Assembly: GCA_021767625.1 (NCBI GenBank)
Contig: JAASTB010000022.1
Span: 1 to 15,238 of the forward strand
Direction: 5' to 3'
DNA: 15,238 nucleotides
From: Wenzhouxiangella sp.
Lineage (GTDB): Bacteria > Pseudomonadota > Gammaproteobacteria > Xanthomonadales > Wenzhouxiangellaceae
In this document: one piece after another, positions 7,477-14,446 of the stretch
Numbering within the stretch: position 1 is the first letter of the stretch
Layout of the letters: each line of letters opens with the position of its first letter
Made by a program: the position numbers and the translations under genes
The notes under the pieces: model-generated
Told to the model about the DNA's origin: nothing
Databases searched by the model: none
The model's input: the letters and a program-made list of their open reading frames with translations, nothing else

Positions 7477-8223
7477 ATGGACGCTCAAGTAGCACACACG
7501 GCGCCGCTACAGGCCACGACGGACTTCTGCACGTTCGCCGTCCATGAGATTCGTGCGCTCGAAGCCCAGGACGACCTGTTCGGCAGCGAGTACCCGTGGT
7601 TCGAGGCCCTGATTCGGCCGCGCGGCATGCACCGTCACTGGTCGCCGGGCGATTTCGTCGATCGCCTGTATCTCGAGCGTCCCGTGCTCAGCACCGATCT
7701 CGAGGTCTTTCGCCGCGTCGCCACGTGGCTGCTGGCCCAGGACCGGCCGACGCGCGTGAGCATCAACACGCACCCGGAATCGCTGACCAGCCGGCTATTC
7801 GTGGAGACGGCGATCGAGTTTCAGCGGCGGGCTTGCCAGGGTGGGCATTCCATTTGCCTGGAGCTGATCGAGTTCGGGCGCAGCCGGGAGAAGTCTTCGC
7901 TGGTGTCGAACGCGCAGCGCCTGCGACGAGCGGGGCTGCTCATTGCGCTGGACGATTTCGGCAGTCGGGTCAACTGTTTCGACCTCTGTGCCGCCGGCAT
8001 CGTCGATCTGCTCAAGATCGATATCGGGGTCACCAGCGGCGTGCACGTGGATCGAAACCAGCGCGCCATCGTGGACAGCATCAAGACGCTTGGCCGGGGC
8101 CTCGGCGCCCGGGTCATCGCGGAAGGGGTGGAAACATCGAGTCAGGTGGACGCCCTGCGTGAACTAGAGGTGGACTACGCCCAGGGCTTCCATTTCCAGA
8201 AACCCCAACTCTTGGAGATCTGA
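7477..8223 (+). CDS. Stand-alone EAL-domain c-di-GMP phosphodiesterase
   Basis: A 248-aa protein that is essentially one EAL domain, with about 35 extra N-terminal residues and no membrane segment, so cytoplasmic. EAL enzymes open c-di-GMP to linear pGpG using two metal ions. The known ligands and base appear to be present: E43 of EALIRP, N97 of VSIN, E129 of LELIE, D159-D160 of DDFG, K180 of LLKID, E216 of AEGVE and Q236 of YAQGF. It is therefore predicted to be active rather than a degenerate binding domain, though loop 6 after DDFG (SRVNCFDL) differs from the common form. The ATG at 7477 has GAGGA upstream; the open frame before it (from 7312) runs through the promoter region and is not expected to be translated. 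The next gene begins one base after its stop, so it heads a three-gene operon with the DUF6502 and repeat-protein genes. Confidence 0.93.
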   Translation: MDAQVAHTAPLQATTDFCTFAVHEIRALEAQDDLFGSEYPWFEALIRPRGMHRHWSPGDFVDRLYLERPVLSTDLEVFRRVATWLLAQDRPTRVSINTHPESLTSRLFVETAIEFQRRACQGGHSICLELIEFGRSREKSSLVSNAQRLRRAGLLIALDDFGSRVNCFDLCAAGIVDLLKIDIGVTSGVHVDRNQRAIVDSIKTLGRGLGARVIAEGVETSSQVDALRELEVDYAQGFHFQKPQLLEI

Positions 8224-8224
8224 A

Positions 8225-9079
8225 ATGGGTCAGGCACTCGCCCACGAACAGCAAGGCCAGGACATCAGCTGGCTGGTCGAAGCCATGATGCGGATGATCC
8301 GACCGATCGTTCGCTTCTCGATCGGTCGCGTGTCCTGCGCCGCCCTGGTCAACCTCGTCCGTGAGGTCTACGTCGAGGAAGCCAGGCACTACCTGCAGCA
8401 GGAAAACCCGGATCGAAAGGTTACCCGGTCGGCCCTGGCCCTGCTTTGCGGCATGGACGGCCGGGCCATCAAGGCCTTCGAGGAAAACCCGGATCGCAGC
8501 TACGTCCCCTCGGACGTCTGCTCAGAGGCGGCCATCCTCGAAATGTGGAACAAGGACGAGGATTTCGCAAACCCGGAAACGGGGGAGCCGAATGAGCTTC
8601 TCATCCACGGGCCCCACGGCACCTTCCAGCGACTCGTCACCCGGGCAGCCGGTCGGGCGGTGACGCCCCAGACGGCGCTCGAGCGGCTGCTCGAGAGCGG
8701 CAACGTGCAATTGCTCGACGACGGCATGAAGGTGCGACTCGTCGACACCGTCTACAAGCCCGTCAAGGATTCGGAGAAGACGGCGATCGAGGCGGGAAGC
8801 CTCGCCATCAATCGCCTGGGCAAGTCGGTCATTCACAACACCAGCCGCGTGGCGGAAAGCGACGCTCCCTGGCTGCAGCAGGACCGTTGGTCCACGCGTA
8901 TTCCGGCCGATCGGCTGGAGGAAGTGCGCAGGAGCATCAGGGCAGTACTCGAGAAGCACATTCTCGAAGTCGAGAACTGCATGGAAGACGAGGAAAAGAA
9001 GCCCTCCGAGTCGCCCGAATGCCACGTCGGCGTCGGTTGGTATTACTGGGAGAGCGCCCCCGAACGGGCTTCCTCCTGA
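8225..9079 (+). CDS. DUF6502-type protein, probable HTH-like regulator
   Basis: A soluble 284-aa protein with no signal peptide or membrane segment. Its pattern resembles the DUF6502 family: an early helical block (MIRPIVRFSIGRVSCAALVN then REVYVEEA), a segment RSALALLCGMDGRAIKAF that looks like a winged-helix start, ILEMWNKDEDFANPETGEP, then FQRLVTRAAGRAVTPQTALE and LLESGNVQLLDDGMKVRLV, which reads as a second helix-wing unit. The C-terminus ends in GVGWYYWESAPE. From this layout I infer a nucleic-acid-binding or regulatory role; no experimental function of the family is known to me. The start ATG lies one base after the EAL stop, with GGAG seven bases upstream inside the EAL gene, so translation is likely coupled. 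It could regulate this operon through the 7417-7460 palindromes, which is speculation. Confidence 0.8.
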   Translation: MGQALAHEQQGQDISWLVEAMMRMIRPIVRFSIGRVSCAALVNLVREVYVEEARHYLQQENPDRKVTRSALALLCGMDGRAIKAFEENPDRSYVPSDVCSEAAILEMWNKDEDFANPETGEPNELLIHGPHGTFQRLVTRAAGRAVTPQTALERLLESGNVQLLDDGMKVRLVDTVYKPVKDSEKTAIEAGSLAINRLGKSVIHNTSRVAESDAPWLQQDRWSTRIPADRLEEVRRSIRAVLEKHILEVENCMEDEEKKPSESPECHVGVGWYYWESAPERASS

Positions 9080-9120
9080 ATCGCATTTCACCACATTCGA
9101 GCACTCCAAAGGAGGCCACC

Positions 9121-10023
9121 ATGGCACGAGTCATCGAGAAATCAGGCACCGGAATCGGCCGCAGCGGAACCGGCATTGAAAAGAGCGGTACCGGTATCGA
9201 AAAGAGCGGCACCGGCATCGAGAAAAGCGGCACCGGCATCGCCCGCCTGTCCGTGATGTTCGTGGCTCTCGCGACCATGATGCTCAGCGGCATCGCCTTC
9301 GCCTCCGACACGCGGGTGGCGGTATCGAGCAAGAACGGTCACGCCCTCGTCTCGGTTCACGGCGAGGAGGGCGTGATGATCGGCGTTTCGCCTGCCGCCA
9401 TCGACGCGGCCGGCTACGCCAGGGTTCCCCTGTACTCCGTGCTTCAGTCCGGCGAAGACGCCTTTTCGATGGGCCTGCTTGTCCAGGGCTCGGGCAGCGG
9501 CTCGGCCGGGGAATCCGACCAGGGCCACGACTCCGGCACGCTCGTTCAGGGCTCCGGCAGCGGCAGCTCGAAGGAATCCGTCCAGCCCGGCGGACAGCTC
9601 ATGGTCCAGGGCTCGGGCAGTGGCTCGGCCGGTGAAAGTTGCAGCGGCGGCTCGTCGATGCTGGTCCAGGGTTCGGGCAGCGGCTCGGCCGGTGAAAGCT
9701 GCAGCGGTGCGCCGACCCTGATGGTGCAGGGCTCGGGAAGCGGCTCATCGGGCGAGAGCTGCAGCGGTGCACCGACCCTGATGGTTCAGGGCTCGGGCAG
9801 CGGTTCCGCCGGAGAGGCCGCAGGCTGCGGCGTGCGGCCCTGGGGCTATGCCGAAGTGGTCGTCGATCGCGATGGCACGCACGTCATCGTCAACCGCCTG
9901 GAGCAGTCAGGCGCGGTCGAGTACCTGATGGCCTTCCTGCCGTCTGGCTCGGGCGCCGCCGTATCGGGTTCGCTCCGTGGGGGTCAGGAAAGAGGAACCC
10001 ACGAGTTCGTCGCCGTGCAGTGA
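9121..10023 (+). CDS. Exported low-complexity protein with SGTGI heptads and VQGSGSGS repeats, unknown function
   Basis: I do not recognise this 300-aa protein as any characterised family. Parts in order: residues 5-39 are five perfect-length heptads of the form I-(E/G)-(K/R)-S-G-T-G; residues 43-61 are a hydrophobic signal or anchor ending AFA before Ser-Asp, a plausible signal-peptidase site; residues 62-119 are a small possible beta domain (RVAVSSKNGHALVSVHG); residues 120-233 hold six repeats beginning VQGSGSGS at residues 121, 142, 162, 182, 202 and 222; the rest is a short C-terminal domain (YAEVVVDRDGTHVIV and EYLMAFLPSG). Four cysteines lie in or just after repeats 3-6. The ATG at 9121 follows a near-perfect AAAGGAGG five bases upstream, so the heptads really are translated, and the protein may be made at high level. 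It is the last gene of the EAL-DUF6502 operon, before a strong terminator. Confidence 0.88.
   Translation: MARVIEKSGTGIGRSGTGIEKSGTGIEKSGTGIEKSGTGIARLSVMFVALATMMLSGIAFASDTRVAVSSKNGHALVSVHGEEGVMIGVSPAAIDAAGYARVPLYSVLQSGEDAFSMGLLVQGSGSGSAGESDQGHDSGTLVQGSGSGSSKESVQPGGQLMVQGSGSGSAGESCSGGSSMLVQGSGSGSAGESCSGAPTLMVQGSGSGSSGESCSGAPTLMVQGSGSGSAGEAAGCGVRPWGYAEVVVDRDGTHVIVNRLEQSGAVEYLMAFLPSGSGAAVSGSLRGGQERGTHEFVAVQ
9133..9237 (+). repeat. Five 21-bp coding repeats (SGTGI heptads)
   Basis: Five back-to-back 21-bp units encode IEKSGTG, IGRSGTG and then IEKSGTG three times. Codons for the same residue differ between units (for example GGC, GGT and GGA for Gly, GAG and GAA for Glu), so the peptide is kept while the DNA has drifted. 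This argues for selection on the protein and against a very recent DNA slippage. Confidence 0.95.
9478..9822 (+). repeat. Six tandem 60-bp coding repeats (VQGSGSGS units)
   Basis: Units start with the Val codons at 9481, 9544, 9604, 9664, 9724 and 9784. The period is 60 bp except for the first, which is 63 bp. The core (L/M)VQGSGSGS(A/S) followed by GES, KES or GEA is nearly invariant; the second half varies, becoming SCSGAPTLM in units 4 and 5. Those two units are the most alike in DNA, suggesting the array grew most recently there. Confidence 0.95.
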
Positions 10024-10065
10024 GTCGCCGGTGATCTAGTGATGGTTTGCTTTCCAATGGGCGTT

Positions 10066-10101
10066 TGAGTCGTCAGTCTCCCCCTTCCCGTTGACGACTC
10101 A
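10066..10101 (+). terminator. Ten-bp stem hairpin after the repeat-protein gene
   Basis: TGAGTCGTCA (10066-10075) is perfectly complementary to TGACGACTCA (10092-10101), around a 16-nt pyrimidine-rich loop. No T run follows, so it is not a complete intrinsic terminator by itself. It may protect the 3' end of the messenger or be a bidirectional protein site. Confidence 0.55.
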
Positions 10102-10114
10102 TGCGTTGTTGGCT

Positions 10115-10139
10115 GCCCCGGCTCTGCCGGGGCTTTTTT
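10115..10139 (+). terminator. Intrinsic (Rho-independent) terminator of the EAL operon
   Basis: A perfect 8-bp stem GCCCCGGC/GCCGGGGC with a three-base TCT loop is followed directly by six T residues. It lies 92 bp after the repeat-protein stop and just before the convergent SirB2-like gene, oriented to stop plus-strand transcription. The minus strand has no T run in the right place, so it should work in one direction only. Confidence 0.93.
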
Positions 10140-10154
10140 ATGGGTGGACGTTTT

Positions 10155-10517
10155 TTACAGCGGCTTGTGAAGCGCCAGCGCGGCTACCGCGAGGAAAACG
10201 CACAGCGCAACCAGGTAGAAGCCGACGGCGCGCGAGCGGTCCCGGGCCTTGAACGCCGCGATACCGAGCAGGATGTAGGCGAGCACCAGTAGCAATTTGA
10301 CGCCCAACCAGGACATCAGGGGCCACCCGACAACGACCCACAGCGTGACACCGGAGGCCAGCAGCAGGGTGTCGACCAGGTGGGGTGCTATCTTCCAGAA
10401 GCGGTGGACCAGCGCTTGTCGCAGCACGAGGCGGATGAAGCCACGCAGGGCGAAGCCGATGCCGCTGGTCAGAGCCAGCAAGACGTGGATGTTCTTCAAG
10501 AGGGGGTAATACTGCAT
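10155..10517 (-). CDS. SirB2-family integral membrane protein
   Basis: A 120-aa, very hydrophobic protein with about four membrane segments, the usual size and layout of SirB2. It starts MQYYPLLKNIHVLLALTSG and carries GFIRLVLRQ, HLVDTLLLASGVTLW and WLGVKLLLVLAYILLGIAAF, which match the family pattern (KxxH near the start, HxxDTxLLxSG in the middle, KLxxLxxYIxLG later). The family was named from a Salmonella locus once thought to regulate invasion; its biochemical role is unknown. The ATG at 10517 was chosen over a much longer open frame running on to 11426, which is only antisense to the CoA hydrolase gene. No strong ribosome site is visible. It is divergent from the CoA hydrolase gene. Confidence 0.88.
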   Translation of the reverse strand: MQYYPLLKNIHVLLALTSGIGFALRGFIRLVLRQALVHRFWKIAPHLVDTLLLASGVTLWVVVGWPLMSWLGVKLLLVLAYILLGIAAFKARDRSRAVGFYLVALCVFLAVAALALHKPL

Positions 10518-10612
10518 GGCCAGGCCGCTTCGATAAAGAGTGAGGAAGATGCATTTTAGGGAAGTGGCGGCCTTGGGTGTGGTTTTCTGGTCGACGCGAA
10601 GCGGCCGACTCA

Positions 10613-10642
10613 TTGTTCCGGGCGGGCCGCTCCGGGGATAAT
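10613..10642 (+). promoter_or_regulatory. Candidate sigma70 promoter for the CoA hydrolase gene
   Basis: TTGTTC (10613-10618), an 18-nt spacer and GATAAT (10637-10642, five of six consensus bases) form a plausible promoter in the 123-bp divergent gap. Transcription would begin near 10649, which would place the ATG at 10641 inside the -10 box and favour a downstream start codon. This is based on motif reading only. Confidence 0.4.
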
Positions 10643-10697
10643 GGGCTTCGGGCCATCTTGCATGGCGCAATTTGCATTTCTGCAGGGGCATGCCAAC

Positions 10698-12587
<1,890 letters not shown>

Positions 12588-12724
12588 GGTTTCAGGTTTC
12601 AGGTTTCAGGGCTCAGGCTCCGTCGCCCCGGACTTGATCCGGGGCCTTCTTTCAGGTGGCAGCCTCGTTTGGGGGTCCCGGCTCGGTGTCCGGGACGACG
12701 CTTCGCGTCGGTTCAGGGTTCCGT
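12588..12724. repeat. Intergenic palindromic repeat element, copy 1
   Basis: It begins directly after the CoA hydrolase stop with three GGTTTCA heptamers. Three inverted repeats follow: GCCCCGGA/TCCGGGGC with a CTTGA loop (12625-12645), GTCCCGG/CCGGGAC (about 12675-12696), and CGACGC-TTC-GCGTCG. The last few bases supply the stop codon of the minus-strand alpha/beta hydrolase. By hand alignment it matches copy 2 at a constant offset of 1006 bp, with about 13 mismatches in 137 and no gap. It resembles REP-like palindromic elements common between proteobacterial genes, and may also end transcription of the convergent pair. Confidence 0.9.
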
Positions 12725-13576
12725 GGGCGTCTCGCTCTCTTCAAGCCACGCTTTGATCGCTTCCGCCGTCGGGTCCGGTCGTTTCATCCAGGCGTAGTGG
12801 TCGGCTTTTTCGCCGGGCTCGGCGGATTCGACGGTTCGCCTCGTGATATCGCAGCCGTCGAGCTTGTCGAGCAGCCAGTCGAGCGATCGTCTCGGCACGA
12901 ACCAGTCGTCGGCCATGTCGAGCGCCAGGACCGGCAGGCGCATTGCGTGGAGCCTCGCCTCGATGTCGAAATCGATACCCGCGGGCGCATAGCGTCCCGA
13001 GCGCGCGCTGCGCGCCCAGTCCGCCATCACGCCGCGCGCTTCGTTGCCGGCGAAACCGACCCGCTTGCCGGGGTAGTAGCCGATCAGGGTCCCCAGGGTT
13101 GGAAACGCGAACATGATGGTCACCATGACTGCTTTCATGGGCAGGGGAAAGGTACGCCAGTAGGGTGAGCCGCCCGCCAGAACGATCAGGCCGAGACAGT
13201 CCCGCGAATCGATGGCCGCGCTCAGGCAGGCGAACTGCGAGCCCAGGCTGTGACCGCCGATCAGGTGGCCGCCGGGCGCCTGTGCGGTCACCGCCTGCCG
13301 GGCGGCGTCGATATCGTCGAGGAGCTCGCGGTAGCCCCAGTTCGAGTCCCTCGAGGCACGAACGTTCGACGACCCGTTGCCGCGCCATTCGTGGATGAAG
13401 ACGCTGGTGCCGCGCTGGGCGAGCGCCCGGGCGAAGCGGATGAAAAGGCGGGCACTCAATCCCATGCCCGGCAGGAATAGCAGGGCTCCCCGCGGCCGGT
13501 CTGCGGCCACGTGGATCAATTCGAAGCGGTGGCCGTCCGGGACTTCGACGGAGATGACGGGCTGGTCGTGGGGCAT
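12713..13576 (-). CDS. Alpha/beta hydrolase (COG4757-like)
   Basis: A 287-aa cytoplasmic serine hydrolase. The oxyanion region is LLFLPGMGLSARLF, the nucleophile elbow GGHSLGSQ with Ser110, the probable acid Asp223 or Asp224 in ALDMADDWFVP, and the catalytic His260 in KADHYAW. HEWRGNGSS, GGSPYWR and GYYPGKRVG followed by GVMADWAR fit the predicted-hydrolase group COG4757, whose substrates are not known. The ATG at 13576 has no clear ribosome site; instead a perfect 12-bp palindrome CGAAAATTTTCG lies one base before it. Its last codons and stop fall inside repeat copy 1, and repeat copy 2 begins 17 bp before its start, so the gene is framed by direct repeats. It is transcribed opposite to both neighbours. 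Confidence 0.9.
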   Translation of the reverse strand: MPHDQPVISVEVPDGHRFELIHVAADRPRGALLFLPGMGLSARLFIRFARALAQRGTSVFIHEWRGNGSSNVRASRDSNWGYRELLDDIDAARQAVTAQAPGGHLIGGHSLGSQFACLSAAIDSRDCLGLIVLAGGSPYWRTFPLPMKAVMVTIMFAFPTLGTLIGYYPGKRVGFAGNEARGVMADWARSARSGRYAPAGIDFDIEARLHAMRLPVLALDMADDWFVPRRSLDWLLDKLDGCDITRRTVESAEPGEKADHYAWMKRPDPTAEAIKAWLEESETPTEP

Positions 13577-13577
13577 C

Positions 13578-13589
13578 CGAAAATTTTCG
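13578..13589. promoter_or_regulatory. Perfect 12-bp AT-centred palindrome before the hydrolase start
   Basis: CGAAAATTTTCG reads the same on both strands and sits one base upstream of the hydrolase ATG, where a Shine-Dalgarno sequence would normally be. It may be a repressor site or a tiny hairpin over the start codon. Its function is inferred only from position and symmetry. Confidence 0.35.
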
Positions 13590-13593
13590 TTCA

Positions 13594-13730
13594 GTTTTCA
13601 GTTTTCAGGTTTCAGGGCTCAAGTACCGTCGCCCCGGACTTGATCCGGGGCCTTCGGTCAAGTGGCAGCCTCGTTTTGGGGTCCCGGATCGGGGTCCGGG
13701 ACGACGCTTCGCGTCGGTTCAGTGCTCCGT
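13594..13730. repeat. Intergenic palindromic repeat element, copy 2
   Basis: This copy has the same orientation and order of parts as copy 1: GTTTTCA/GGTTTCA heptamers, the GCCCCGGA/TCCGGGGC dyad (13631-13651), a cleaner GTCCCGGA/TCCGGGAC dyad (about 13681-13702), and CGACGC-TTC-GCGTCG. It lies between the divergent alpha/beta hydrolase and AhpD-like genes, so unlike copy 1 it is not at gene ends. At its end it overlaps a different tandem heptamer, CTCCGTC, repeated three times (13725-13745). Confidence 0.9.
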
Positions 13731-13750
13731 CCTCCGTCCTCCGTCCTCGG

Positions 13751-13778
13751 TATAGTGGGCCTTTTGGACTTCAGGAGG
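13751..13778 (+). promoter_or_regulatory. Possible -10 box and strong ribosome binding site of the AhpD-like gene
   Basis: TATAGT (13751-13756) resembles a -10 box, but no good -35 box lies at the right distance. AGGAGG at 13773-13778, nine bases before the ATG, is a strong Shine-Dalgarno sequence and fixes the start at 13788. Confidence 0.4.
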
Positions 13779-13787
13779 TCTTTCTCC

Positions 13788-14381
13788 ATGGCACATATCG
13801 ATCCCTTGCCCGCCGATCATACCCCGGAGCTGGCCGACACATTCCGCCACTTCGAAGACATCCTGGGCTTCGTGCCCAACAGTCTGCTCACCCTCCAGCG
13901 GCGTCCGCAGATCGTGCGGGCCTTCGGTGAACTGACGGCGGCGGTCATGGATCCGGAAGGCAGCGTCGATCCCGCCTTCAAGCGCCTGCTGGCTCACTTC
14001 GCCAGCCGGGCGGCCGGCTGCCAGTATTGCGAAGCGCATTCACTGGTGGCTGCCGGCATCAGCGGCCTGCCGCAGGAGAAGCTCGACGCGCTGTGGGAAT
14101 ACCAGACCAGCGAGCAGTACTCCGAGGCCGAGCGCTCAGCGCTCGATTTCGCCCTGGCTGCCGGCGCGGTGCCCAATGCCGTGGACGACGAGATCATGTC
14201 CCGCCTGAAGGCGCACTGGAGCGAGGAGCAGATCGTCGAACTGCTGGCGGCCGTCTGCCTCTACGGCTTTCTCAATCGCTGGAACGACTCCATGGCCACC
14301 GACCTCGAAGAGGGCCCCAGGGCGCTCGGCGACCGCGTCCTCAAGAAAGGTGGTTGGACGGGCGGAAAGCACCTGGAGTGA
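13788..14381 (+). CDS. Carboxymuconolactone decarboxylase / AhpD-like protein
   Basis: A 197-aa, all-helical cytoplasmic protein of the CMD/AhpD superfamily. The redox motif is GCQYCEAHS, giving Cys78, Cys81 and His84. AhpD itself has CxxCxxxH, so here the His is one residue closer, as I recall from a subset of CMD proteins with CRYCQAHT-type motifs. LGFVPNSLLTLQRRP at the start and the later ERSALDFALAAGAVPNAVDDE, LYGFLNRWNDSM pattern also fit. Members with the cysteine pair usually reduce peroxides or act as thiol-disulfide partners rather than as decarboxylases. The ATG at 13788 has AGGAGG upstream; the frame opens at 13662 but that part is repeat element. It is a single gene, converging on the threonine aldolase. 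Confidence 0.9.
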   Translation: MAHIDPLPADHTPELADTFRHFEDILGFVPNSLLTLQRRPQIVRAFGELTAAVMDPEGSVDPAFKRLLAHFASRAAGCQYCEAHSLVAAGISGLPQEKLDALWEYQTSEQYSEAERSALDFALAAGAVPNAVDDEIMSRLKAHWSEEQIVELLAAVCLYGFLNRWNDSMATDLEEGPRALGDRVLKKGGWTGGKHLE

Positions 14382-14385
14382 TGTT

Positions 14386-14430
14386 GGCTGGTTAGCTGGT
14401 TGGCCGGTTGGGCGAATAGTCCCAATCCGG
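14386..14430. repeat. Octamer tandem repeat and imperfect hairpin between convergent genes
   Basis: Four bases after the AhpD-like stop, GGCTGGTT, AGCTGGTT and GGCCGGTT follow one another (14386-14409). Overlapping their end, CCGGTTGGG (14404-14412) can pair with CCCAATCCGG (14421-14430) with one bulged base around an 8-nt loop. The hairpin may help end transcription from both sides, but there is no T run. Confidence 0.5.
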
Positions 14431-14446
14431 GTCGCGTTGCCTGCAG

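Noticed and set aside
9133..9822. Regular 21-bp and 60-bp periodicity suggesting a CRISPR array or noncoding satellite
   Set aside because: Both arrays are in frame within one gene with a strong ribosome site, units are contiguous without unique spacers, and codon changes are mostly synonymous.
12588..13730. The repeat-framed hydrolase as a composite transposon or insertion sequence
   Set aside because: The flanking copies are direct, there is no transposase between them, and no target-site duplication was visible by eye.
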